From the NCBI GenBank assembly GCA_035571875.1, contig DATNBR010000013.1:1-21037 (forward strand): 21,037 nt of DNA, read 5' to 3'. This document shows positions 13,257 to 20,490 of the stretch, piece after piece (position 1 is the stretch's first letter; each line of letters begins with the position of its first letter). The notes beneath the pieces are model-generated. The model searched no databases and was not told where the DNA came from. It saw only the letters and a list, made by a program, of their open reading frames with translations. This DNA comes from Parafrigoribacterium_A sp035571875. GTDB taxonomy: Bacteria; Actinomycetota; Actinomycetes; Actinomycetales; Microbacteriaceae. Made by a program: the position numbers and the translations under genes.

Positions 13257-14096
13257 CTAGAAGATCATCGGCCGATCGTCGTCGTCCTCGGTCGCGAGGT
13301 CGAGGTCGACGACGACCGGGACGTGGTCGCTGGGCGCATCGCCCTTGCGCTCGTTGCGGTGGATGCTCGCGCCGGTCACGAGGTCGGCGAACGGCGCCGA
13401 GCCCAGGATGAAGTCGATGCGCAGCCCCTCGTTGCGGGGAAAGCGAAGCTGCTTGTAGTCCCAGTAGGTGTAGCCCTCGGGCACGAGCGGGCGCACGACA
13501 TCCGCGAGGCCCGCCGCCTCGAACGCCGCGAACGCCTCTCGCTCGGGTGGCGAGATGTGAGTGGAGAGGCCGGGAACCAGGGCCGGGTCGCCGACATCCG
13601 AGTCCAGCGGGGCGATGTTCCAGTCGCCCATGAGGGCGAGCGGCGTCTGCGGATGCGCGGCCAGCCACGACTGCGTATCGGCACGCAGGGCGGCAAGCCA
13701 GTCGAGCTTGTACAGGTAGTGCGGGTCGTCGAGAGCGCGCCCGTTCGGAACGTAGAGGCTCCACAGGCGCACGTCGTTCACCGTGACGCCCAGGGCCCTG
13801 GCCTCCTTGGGAAGATCGGAACCCTCCTGACCCTTCAGGAAGCCGGGCATGCCCTCGAAGCTTGTGGCGACATCCGTCATGGGGAGTCTGCTCGCGAAGG
13901 CGACGCCGTTCCACTGGTTGAAGCCGTGGATCTCGACCTGATACCCAGCCTCCTCGAAGGCCTCCACCGGGAACTGTTCCGGCTTGCACTTGATCTCCTG
14001 CATGGCGAGAACGTCGATGTCTTCGCGACCGAGCCAGTCGACCACGCGGCCGAATCGAGCACGGATCGAGTTCACATTCCAGGTGGCGACGCGCAT
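13257..14096 (-). CDS. xth: Exodeoxyribonuclease III
   Basis: AP endonuclease / 3'-5' exonuclease of base-excision repair, 279 residues, the usual length. Active-site motifs of the EEP fold are all present: TWNVNSIRAR (Asn7), QEIKCKPEQFP (Glu34), LWSLYVPNGR (Tyr115, Asn118), LMGDWNIAP (Asp158, Asn160), LRIDFILGS (Asp228) and the catalytic SDHVPV (Asp257-His258). The acidic tail TEDDDDRP is short and unremarkable. It converges on the VOC gene with a six-base gap and is divergent from pyrE with a 60-base gap. ATG 14096 begins the conserved strand directly, so the start is reliable. Confidence 0.95.
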   Translation of the reverse strand: MRVATWNVNSIRARFGRVVDWLGREDIDVLAMQEIKCKPEQFPVEAFEEAGYQVEIHGFNQWNGVAFASRLPMTDVATSFEGMPGFLKGQEGSDLPKEARALGVTVNDVRLWSLYVPNGRALDDPHYLYKLDWLAALRADTQSWLAAHPQTPLALMGDWNIAPLDSDVGDPALVPGLSTHISPPEREAFAAFEAAGLADVVRPLVPEGYTYWDYKQLRFPRNEGLRIDFILGSAPFADLVTGASIHRNERKGDAPSDHVPVVVDLDLATEDDDDRPMIF

Positions 14097-14143
14097 GCCC
14101 CAACGCTACCGGAGCACCTGCCGCCCGCACCGGCCGCGCCCGG

Positions 14144-14149
14144 TAGAAT
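14144..14149 (+). promoter_or_regulatory. -10 element for leaderless pyrE mRNA
   Basis: TAGAAT ends seven bases before the GTG start of pyrE. There is no Shine-Dalgarno sequence in between, so transcription probably begins at the start codon. No -35 is evident in the GC-rich upstream stretch. Confidence 0.55.
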
Positions 14150-14156
14150 CGCCGCT

Positions 14157-14708
14157 GTGACGGATGCGCGACAGCAACTCATTGCCCACATCTCGGCCGA
14201 GGCCGTGTTTCACGGCGACTTCACGCTCACGAGCGGCAAGAAGGCCACCTACTACGTCGACCTGCGCAAGGTGAGCCTCGACCACCGCGTCGCGCCGCTC
14301 ATCGGCCAGGTCATGCTCGACCTGATCGCCGAGGTGCCCGAGGTGAGCGCCGTCGGCGGGATGACGATGGGTGCCGATCCGATCGCCGCAGCCGTGCTGC
14401 ACCAGGGCGCCGCTCGCGGGCTGGACTACGACGCGTTCGTCGTGCGCAAGGAGCCGAAGGACCACGGCCGTGGCCGCCAGGTCGAGGGCCCGGACCTGAA
14501 CGGCAAGCGCGTCATCGTGCTCGAAGACACCTCAACCACCGGCGGATCCCCACTCGCGGCCATCGAGGCCCTGCTGAAGGTCGGCGCCGAGATCGCTGCC
14601 GTCGCCGTCGTCGTCGACCGAAACACCGGAGCTCGCGAGATCATCGAGGCAGCAGGTTATCCCTACTACGCCGCGATCGACCTGAGCGACCTGGGCCTCG
14701 ATACATGA
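14157..14708 (+). CDS. pyrE: Orotate phosphoribosyltransferase
   Basis: Transfers phosphoribose from PRPP to orotate to give OMP in de novo pyrimidine synthesis (EC 2.4.2.10). 183 residues. Seen: FTLTSGKKATYYVDLRKVSL (22-41, orotate site with lysines 28-29), GGMTMGADPIAAAV (67-80), the mobile loop with VVRKEPKDHGRGRQVEG (95-111) and the PRPP-binding motif VIVLEDTSTTGGSPL (119-133). The open frame extends far upstream as antisense of xth. GTG 14157 is chosen because a -10 TAGAAT lies seven bases upstream and TDARQQL begins the family-like helix. The stop overlaps the next start (ATGA, 14705-14708), so translation of the downstream gene is probably coupled. Confidence 0.95.
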   Translation: MTDARQQLIAHISAEAVFHGDFTLTSGKKATYYVDLRKVSLDHRVAPLIGQVMLDLIAEVPEVSAVGGMTMGADPIAAAVLHQGAARGLDYDAFVVRKEPKDHGRGRQVEGPDLNGKRVIVLEDTSTTGGSPLAAIEALLKVGAEIAAVAVVVDRNTGAREIIEAAGYPYYAAIDLSDLGLDT

Positions 14709-16453
14709 GCGACGACGAGAAGCGCCACGACGCGGCCGATTGGCTCGCGTCACAGTTCGGCGGCGACGACGACGAGCAGTCGAATGCCGTCGACGAGCGC
14801 GAGGCTACGGACGACAAGACCCCGGATGCCGCTGGCGGCTCCACCGGGTCGACCGAGGCACCCAGCCCTCCCGCACCCTGGCGCGCGGCAGTGCCACCGA
14901 GCGCGACCGAGCCGCCGAGCCGCTTCGAACTGTCGACCCCGCCGGCCACCACTCCGATTCCCCCGGCTCCGGTGACTCCTCCGACAGTTCCTCCGTCCTC
15001 CCCAGCACCGACAACGCCAGCTGCCCGAACGCCCGAGACTCCCCCGGCACCCGCGGCCGGCGGCTTCAGTTGGGGCCTCAGGCCGAGTGGCAGCACTCCG
15101 CCGCCGGAGGCACCCGCTGTGACCGCCCAGCCGCCGAGTGCCGAACCGCCCTCGACCGCCCAGCCTCTCTCGACCGCCCAGCCGCAGAGCGTCGAACCGC
15201 CGGCGGCCGCGCCGGCGGCGGGCTCAGCAGAGGACGCTGCGGTCAGTGTGCCACCCACGCCCTCCGGGCACGATTCCCGATTCGCTCCTCCGCAGTGGAC
15301 CACCCCCGTTCCGCCCGCCGCCTCCCCGCCGGCGCCCCCGGTTGCCCCGCCCGGCATGGTGATCCCCCCGGTGACCCCGCCCAGCACGGTGATCCCGCCG
15401 GTCGCCGAGCCCACCGCGGCTTTTCCGCCGGTGCCCCCTCCCGCCGCGGCGCCACCGCAGTCGCCACCCGAGCTGGTCGAGCCCGCGGCTCCGGAACCCC
15501 AGCCCTTCGACAGTTCGCTCGCCGGCACGCCGGCATCCGACTCCGAGCCGCGCACCATGGCGCTGCCGTGGGAAAGCGCCGGCACCGAGCTGTTCACTCC
15601 CGCGGCGGCGGGTGGTCCCATCGCCGAGCCGGCAACCGAACTGCTCAGCGGATTCGAGACCGAAGCTGCGGATGCCGCGGCAGGGTCATCCGTCGACGCC
15701 CTGTTCGGTGAGAGCCAGTTCCGCGACTACGAGGCCGACCCGGCGACGTCGCAGAACCCGTTCGTCCGGCCCGCCGCGCCGGTCGCGGTTGCCGCGAGCA
15801 CGCCCAGGCCTGCTCGCGCGCCGATGCCCCGATCGCAGAAGACCCTGCTGTGGATCGCAGGCATTCTGGCCGCGCTCCTCGTGCTCGTCGGGCTCTTCTT
15901 CCTCGGCACAAAGCTTCCGCGCGCGGGCGCGGTCACGCCGATCGCCACGCCCACCGCGAAGCCCTCGCCGACGCCGTCACCCACGCCGACTCCGGCGCCG
16001 GTCGGGCCGGTCGCTCCGGGCAGCTACAAGTGGAACCTCCTTGTGGGCGGCGAATGCCTCTCGCCGTTCGATTCGCCGTGGGCGGAGAAGTTCACCGTGG
16101 TGGACTGCACGACCCCGCATCCGGCTCAACTGGTCGCTCGCGGCACCTTCGTCGAGCCGGCGGCGGCCGCGACCGATGCCGCCGCACCGGCCACGCCGGC
16201 GGTCGGCGAGCAGGCCAAGGGCTCGGCCTACCCCGGCGTCGCCGCCCTGCAGACGCAGATCAACCTTCTCTGCAGCGCGCCGACGGTGATCAATTTCGCG
16301 GCGGCCGGTGCGTACAGCGATATCCAGTTCACGGCGAGTTACCCGGCGAACGAGAAGCAGTGGGCGGATGGGGACCACAACTACTACTGCTTCGTCTCGC
16401 GTTCCTCAGGCGAGCCGCTCACGACGAGCGTCGCAGTCGCCCCCGCCGCCTGA
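14705..16453 (+). CDS. Proline-rich one-pass membrane protein with septum-formation-like C-terminal domain
   Basis: A 582-residue protein. Residues 1-50 are acidic and hydrophilic. Residues 51-290 are a low-complexity proline/alanine/threonine-rich cytoplasmic arm with imperfect repeats such as PPSTAQP and PPxTVIPP. One transmembrane helix follows at about 381-403 (LLWIAGILAALLVLVGLFFLG), then a short Pro/Thr linker and an extracytoplasmic domain (about 435-582). That domain has four cysteines in GGECLSPF, TVVDCTTPH, INLLCSAP and YYCFVS, which resembles the Septum_form (PF13845) type domain of actinobacteria. The pattern of GECL and VVDCxxPHxAQLVARG is the basis for that call. The start overlaps the pyrE stop by four bases. 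The role is unproven; a cell-envelope or division-linked function is inferred from the family name only. Confidence 0.8.
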   Translation: MSDDEKRHDAADWLASQFGGDDDEQSNAVDEREATDDKTPDAAGGSTGSTEAPSPPAPWRAAVPPSATEPPSRFELSTPPATTPIPPAPVTPPTVPPSSPAPTTPAARTPETPPAPAAGGFSWGLRPSGSTPPPEAPAVTAQPPSAEPPSTAQPLSTAQPQSVEPPAAAPAAGSAEDAAVSVPPTPSGHDSRFAPPQWTTPVPPAASPPAPPVAPPGMVIPPVTPPSTVIPPVAEPTAAFPPVPPPAAAPPQSPPELVEPAAPEPQPFDSSLAGTPASDSEPRTMALPWESAGTELFTPAAAGGPIAEPATELLSGFETEAADAAAGSSVDALFGESQFRDYEADPATSQNPFVRPAAPVAVAASTPRPARAPMPRSQKTLLWIAGILAALLVLVGLFFLGTKLPRAGAVTPIATPTAKPSPTPSPTPTPAPVGPVAPGSYKWNLLVGGECLSPFDSPWAEKFTVVDCTTPHPAQLVARGTFVEPAAAATDAAAPATPAVGEQAKGSAYPGVAALQTQINLLCSAPTVINFAAAGAYSDIQFTASYPANEKQWADGDHNYYCFVSRSSGEPLTTSVAVAPAA

Positions 16454-16522
16454 GTCGCCCGAGACCGAGCCTGGCCGAAAGGCGTACGTGCCGTCGCCGC
16501 ACGGCCGATACGAATCCCTCGT

Positions 16523-16559
16523 GAGGGGGATGTGTCGGCACCTGCCCCCTCCATAGGCT
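16523..16559 (+). promoter_or_regulatory. Stem-loop and -10 element upstream of the lipoprotein genes
   Basis: GAGGGGG (16523-16529) and CCCCCTC (16545-16551) form a perfect 7-bp stem around a 15-base loop. It may end the upstream transcript or act as an operator. TAGGCT (16554-16559) follows at once and is a plausible -10 for the lipoprotein operon, with a start near 16566 and GAGGAG (16579-16584) six bases before GTG 16591. There is no T-tract, so a classical terminator is unlikely. Confidence 0.4.
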
Positions 16560-16590
16560 CGCATCGCTAGCCGAAGCTGAGGAGAACACG

Positions 16591-18651
16591 GTGAAGCGAT
16601 TGTCGAGAACTCTGGGCGCCGTCGTGGCCGCGGGCACGGCCATCACCCTCGTGCTGAGCGGATGTGTCCCCACCGGATCACAGGCGGCCGCCGCCCCACA
16701 GACCGGCGGACCGCCGCCAACGCTCGCCGAGATCCACTCGGTGAGCTCGCACCTTCCCACGGGCGAGGCGGAGGCCGCGCAGTCGCTTGTGAACACGGTC
16801 TTCGGCGCGGATCGCCGTGCCTCGCTCGCCGCCACCGCTGAGCTCTTGGTGCGCTCAGGTATTGGCCTCACCAACGACAAGCAGCAACTCGCGCTGGCTT
16901 CCGACGAGGTCATCGCCGACGCCCTCGTGCCCCTTGCGTACATCCCCGTGCTCAACGATTCGCTGATCCGCGGCGACTTCTTCGACGGAGCGCGGGTGGC
17001 GACCCTCTTCCAGGACCTCGGCGTCACGACGACGCCGGCGAGCAGCGACGTGCTGCTTGCGACGATGCGAGGCTGGGGCAAAGACCAGGATGCCGAGCCC
17101 CAGGTGCGCATGGCCGGCAACCTCGTGCGTGCACTCGCCGCTCACGACGGCACTCTGCCGCTGCCGGGGGCTACGCCTCGCTTCGACGCGGTGCAGCTCT
17201 ACCTGCTGTTCGCCCAGTTGGTCGGCACGGTAGTCGACTACCACCCGAAGGCGCAACCCAAAGCCGCGGGGCCCGACTTTGCGCCGGTGAGCTACGTCAC
17301 GACCGAGCTGAGCGGCGAGGAGGCGCACTGCGAAGCGGAGCTGAAACGACTCGAGAAGCTGGGCGAGCGACTGAAAGACAAGGCGGAGAAGAAGGCCTAC
17401 ACCATGGTCGTGACCAAGGGCGTCGGATGGGCGATTCGAGGTGGACTGACCAAGGGACTCAACGAGGAGTTTCTCGCCAAATACTCTCAACTCGTAGGGA
17501 AGTCGTTCAAGGCCGTATCCAGCGCAGTGAGTGCCGCCCAGACGGTGGCCACGACACTGCTCATGATGACCGGTCTGGCGATCGACGTCACCGACGACCA
17601 CGGCCATAAGATGCACTTTCGCCACAAGCATGGCGACACCGCCGCCAACATCCACGTCGCGGCCACGGTGAGCTTCGACTCCTCGCTCGTCGACCAGGAC
17701 GAATATGCGTGCTACAAACTCATCGGCCTCGACATTCCCAAGAACGGCACGGTGTCGGGCAAGAACGAGAAGGGGCAGTGGAGCGGCTGGCAGGTGCACT
17801 GGGCGTTCGGCGAGAACATCGGGCGCAATAACTATTACGGATCCACCGCTCACGGCGCGGTCATCCGCCCCCAGCAGTGGGATGCCTTCCAGCGCAACCA
17901 CCAGAACCAGCACCTGGATGAGAACGGCAAGGCCGTGCTGGAAACGATGACCCGCACCGAGAAGGAACCGAACAAGGGCACAGAGCACAAGGTGAACGCC
18001 GAGGTCGTCGCCACTGTCGACTACGTCACCAAGTTGAAGCCGTCGCTCAGCACCGTGAGCAACGTGATCCAGGTCATCGACATGACGGCCAGGGCGATCA
18101 CATTTCCCTCGGCCCGACACACGATCGAGGTGACCTACCACGGCCAGGACACCTACGTGATGACGGGGCACGGCCAGATGAACATGGCCCTGCTGGTGGG
18201 CATGACCTTCGACAGCGACTACTACTCCTGCAACGGCCTGAACGGGCCGTGGCAGGGCAGGGCCGCATACTCGGCGGACACCATGCTCATGGGCGACGTG
18301 GCCGGGATGCTGGGGTACGAGGGTGCAAAGAAGGGCAACTTCGCGAACGACACGACGCAGTTCTCGCTGGACCCGAAGGTCACCGAGCCGCAGAAAGTCG
18401 ACCTGGGCGAGGCGCACTTCGGCGTACAGGTGACCCTCAAGAACGCTCCGAAGCGCGGGGAACACATCGACGGTTACGTCGGCGAAGGAACGTGGCTGCT
18501 GTCCGGCTCCGGAGTCGCACTGGACTCCCTGTTCAACCGTGCGACTTCGTTCGGAGTCTTCTCCTCCGGCATGACCTACGACGTGCGCGGCGTGCAGGAG
18601 GACCCGCGCTGCCCCGGAGCGAAATTCGAGGACGACACATGGGACGACTGA
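16591..18651 (+). CDS. Large lipoprotein of unknown family
   Basis: A 686-residue secreted lipoprotein that I cannot place in a family. The signal peptide MKRLSRTLGAVVAAGTAITLVLSGC ends with lipobox LSGC (lipidated Cys25), followed by an Ala/Gly/Pro-rich linker. Residues ~45-220 are helical and repeat-free. A lysine/glutamate-rich coiled region is at about 250-275 (LKRLEKLGERLKDKAEKKAY), then an Ala/Val-rich hydrophobic helix (about 305-332) and a histidine cluster with seven His (about 335-356). The C-terminal half is beta-rich, with HTIEVTYHGQDTYVMTGHGQMNMALLVG and a GTWLLSG end. Four cysteines besides Cys25 occur (HCE, YACY, YSCN, PRCP). GTG 16591 follows GAGGAG by six bases. It overlaps the next lipoprotein gene by 13 bases. 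Confidence 0.8.
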   Translation: MKRLSRTLGAVVAAGTAITLVLSGCVPTGSQAAAAPQTGGPPPTLAEIHSVSSHLPTGEAEAAQSLVNTVFGADRRASLAATAELLVRSGIGLTNDKQQLALASDEVIADALVPLAYIPVLNDSLIRGDFFDGARVATLFQDLGVTTTPASSDVLLATMRGWGKDQDAEPQVRMAGNLVRALAAHDGTLPLPGATPRFDAVQLYLLFAQLVGTVVDYHPKAQPKAAGPDFAPVSYVTTELSGEEAHCEAELKRLEKLGERLKDKAEKKAYTMVVTKGVGWAIRGGLTKGLNEEFLAKYSQLVGKSFKAVSSAVSAAQTVATTLLMMTGLAIDVTDDHGHKMHFRHKHGDTAANIHVAATVSFDSSLVDQDEYACYKLIGLDIPKNGTVSGKNEKGQWSGWQVHWAFGENIGRNNYYGSTAHGAVIRPQQWDAFQRNHQNQHLDENGKAVLETMTRTEKEPNKGTEHKVNAEVVATVDYVTKLKPSLSTVSNVIQVIDMTARAITFPSARHTIEVTYHGQDTYVMTGHGQMNMALLVGMTFDSDYYSCNGLNGPWQGRAAYSADTMLMGDVAGMLGYEGAKKGNFANDTTQFSLDPKVTEPQKVDLGEAHFGVQVTLKNAPKRGEHIDGYVGEGTWLLSGSGVALDSLFNRATSFGVFSSGMTYDVRGVQEDPRCPGAKFEDDTWDD

Positions 18652-19493
18652 GCGGTTTCACGCTGGTGGCGGTCGGCGCGGCACTGCTGGTGCTGAGCGG
18701 ATGCGCGGCGACGCCTGCGAAGGACGCGGCAGCGACATCCGGTGCAGGCGTTTCACTCTCGCGGGCCAAGGACTCCCTGCATCCCGTTGGCCTGTTCGGC
18801 CTGGACCAGGCGCGGATCGCCCGCACGGGCCAGGTCGTCGAGATCGACTACCCCGGTGACTGCGAGTCCCTGCTGAACGTGTTCGAGGCGAGCCAGTGGA
18901 GCGTGAAGGCCATCATGACGCCGAATGCAGCGCTCAACGAGTACCTGCTCACCCTGCGAATGGGTGCGGTGCGAGACATGGTGTGGCTGTACCCCTCGAC
19001 CGTCGCGTGCCACGCCTCGGTGACCGAGCCCACGGAGCAGAAGTTTTCGTTCGCCGGCCCGACCGCGATGACGGGAACGAGCCGGATGCTGCCGTTTCAG
19101 TGCCAGAAGCAGGGTGACGCCGCGACCGATCCGGTGACCTTCTCGGGCATGTATGACGGGCCGGGTGACTTCCACTTCATGCTGAGTGCCACGTTCGCCC
19201 CGAAGAAGGGCATGAGCCCGATCGATCCGGACTCTGCGCAAGTTTCGGTGGTGCACGGTGCCACGTCATTCCTCGAGATCATGGGGGCGATGCTGAACGC
19301 TCAGCAGGCGGGCACGGAGGACGACTCGGCCATGCCGAATGGCGCGGGCTACTACCCCTCGGACTCCTTTGAGGGAACAGCCAATATCACTTCGACGAAA
19401 CCGCTGGCGGGCACGCTCACACTGACCGGCCTCACCGACAACGAGGGCGGAGGCAGGCAGGCCGTGACCGTGGGCTTCCGCTGCGCTCAGTAG
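18639..19493 (+). CDS. Second lipoprotein of unknown family
   Basis: A 284-residue secreted lipoprotein. Signal peptide MGRLSGFTLVAVGAALLVLSGC has lipobox LSGC (lipidated Cys22). The mature part has four further cysteines (GDCESLL, VACHAS, FQCQKQ, GFRCAQ at the C-terminal end), enough for two disulfides, and looks beta-rich: DFHFMLSATFAP, FEGTANITSTKPLAGTLTLTGLTD, RQAVTVGFRCAQ. No family recognised. ATG 18639 lies inside the end of the preceding lipoprotein gene (TGA 18649-18651), which points to translational coupling and a shared function at the cell surface. The open frame runs much farther upstream (to 18249) but only as an alternative frame of the first lipoprotein. It converges on the ABC permease gene with a 13-base gap. 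Confidence 0.8.
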   Translation: MGRLSGFTLVAVGAALLVLSGCAATPAKDAAATSGAGVSLSRAKDSLHPVGLFGLDQARIARTGQVVEIDYPGDCESLLNVFEASQWSVKAIMTPNAALNEYLLTLRMGAVRDMVWLYPSTVACHASVTEPTEQKFSFAGPTAMTGTSRMLPFQCQKQGDAATDPVTFSGMYDGPGDFHFMLSATFAPKKGMSPIDPDSAQVSVVHGATSFLEIMGAMLNAQQAGTEDDSAMPNGAGYYPSDSFEGTANITSTKPLAGTLTLTGLTDNEGGGRQAVTVGFRCAQ

Positions 19494-19506
19494 CGAGGCG
19501 CCGCGA

Positions 19507-20406
19507 TCACGCCCACTTCTTGTTCGCCCACTTCTCGAACAGGCCGATCAGGGCATCCGTCAGCTTGCCGATGACGGCGAGCAGCACGATCGCGAGGAAC
19601 AGTCGGTCGGTGCGGCCGTTGTTCTGCGAGTCTATGAGCAGGAATCCGAGCCCCATGGATGACGCGATCAGCTCCGCGGCGACGAGGAACAGCCACGCCT
19701 GAGCGAGTGCGAGTCGCAGCCCGGAGATGACGGCGGGCAGGGTCGCCGGAAGCTGCACGGTCAGGAACAGCTTGACCCCGTGCAGGCCGAACGCGCGGCC
19801 GGCCTCCACGAGTTGGCGGTCGACGTGCCGCAGGGCGGTCGCGACCGTGGTGTAGACGGGAAAGAACGCTCCGATCGCGATGAGCGTGATCTTCGACTCC
19901 TCGCCGATCTTCATCCACAGGATGAGGAGGGGCACCCAGGCGAGCGAGGGCACGGCACGCAGGGCGCCGAGCGTCGAGCCGAAGACGATGTCCCACAGGC
20001 GAGAGAGTCCGACGAAGGCGCCGAAGGCCAGACCCAGCCCCGCACCGATGGCGAAGCCGATGAGGGTGCGCTGCACCGAGATCGCGATGTAGAGGCCGAG
20101 CAACCCGCGGTGGGCCAGGTCGAACGCCGCCTGAACCACCATGAGCGGCGTCGGAAGTTGGGCGACGGTGAAGGCTCCGGATGTCGACAGCACCTGCCAC
20201 AGCACGAGAATGGCGAGCGGCAGGGCGAAGAGGCCGACCACGCGCACGGAGCGGCGGGACGTCCACGAAATGCGGCCACGCGCATCCGCGGCCTGAGCCT
20301 GGAGCACAGGGATGCGCACACCAACCGGGGTGGGGCCAACCGGCGGCAAGAGCAACGGAACGGTCCCGGTGCGCAGCAGGTCCGCTTCAGTACGCGGGTC
20401 GCTCAT
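19507..20406 (-). CDS. ssuC: ABC transporter permease, SsuC/TauC/NrtB type
   Basis: A 299-residue inner-membrane permease with about six transmembrane segments, starting at VVGLFALPLAILVLWQVL (56-73). The ATPase-contact EAA loop is EAGRAFGLHGVKLFLTVQLPATLPAVISGLR (201-231). VAAELIASSMGLGFLLIDS (242-260) is characteristic of sulfonate, taurine and nitrate/bicarbonate permeases. It has a 50-residue cytoplasmic N-terminal extension. ATG 20406 is chosen because AGAAGGAA lies just upstream; the frame also opens at 20451, but that start lies inside a stem-loop. It is downstream of the substrate-binding protein gene, 84 bases away. No ATPase gene is in view; it may lie upstream beyond the window. 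The exact substrate (aliphatic sulfonate, taurine or other) cannot be decided. Confidence 0.9.
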   Translation of the reverse strand: MSDPRTEADLLRTGTVPLLLPPVGPTPVGVRIPVLQAQAADARGRISWTSRRSVRVVGLFALPLAILVLWQVLSTSGAFTVAQLPTPLMVVQAAFDLAHRGLLGLYIAISVQRTLIGFAIGAGLGLAFGAFVGLSRLWDIVFGSTLGALRAVPSLAWVPLLILWMKIGEESKITLIAIGAFFPVYTTVATALRHVDRQLVEAGRAFGLHGVKLFLTVQLPATLPAVISGLRLALAQAWLFLVAAELIASSMGLGFLLIDSQNNGRTDRLFLAIVLLAVIGKLTDALIGLFEKWANKKWA

Positions 20407-20433
20407 ATTTCCTTCTTCTCGTGCGTGCGAGTC

Positions 20434-20478
20434 GCCACTTGTGGGGGTCATTCGGTGCCGTAGACCCCCACAAGTGGC
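20434..20478 (-). terminator. Perfect 16-bp stem-loop between binding protein and permease genes
   Basis: GCCACTTGTGGGGGTC (20434-20449) and its exact reverse complement (20463-20478) enclose a 13-base loop. In the direction of transcription the stem is not followed by a T-tract. It is therefore more likely an mRNA-stabilising or partially terminating intercistronic element that lowers permease output than a full terminator. It starts 13 bases after the stop of the binding protein gene. Confidence 0.6.
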
Positions 20479-20490
20479 ATCTCGCGGTCA

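Noticed and set aside
13323..14156. Upstream extension of the pyrE frame across the xth gene
   Set aside because: The xth gene on the opposite strand has all its active-site motifs, and the pyrE start at GTG 14157 is positioned by a -10 element and family alignment.
14641..15621. A glycine-rich 326-codon minus-strand frame resembling PE-PGRS proteins
   Set aside because: It is the complement of the proline/alanine/threonine-rich arm on the plus strand: CCN proline codons read backward give GGN glycine codons. No start signal or conserved domain supports it.
16855..18465. A 536-codon minus-strand frame opposite the large lipoprotein gene
   Set aside because: Composition is that of an antisense shadow, with no motif and no promoter or ribosome binding site; the plus-strand frame has a signal peptide, lipobox and good ribosome binding site.
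20407..20451. Longer permease start at 20451
   Set aside because: The extra 15 codons fall in the loop and one arm of the stem-loop and lack a ribosome binding site, while ATG 20406 has AGAAGGAA just upstream.
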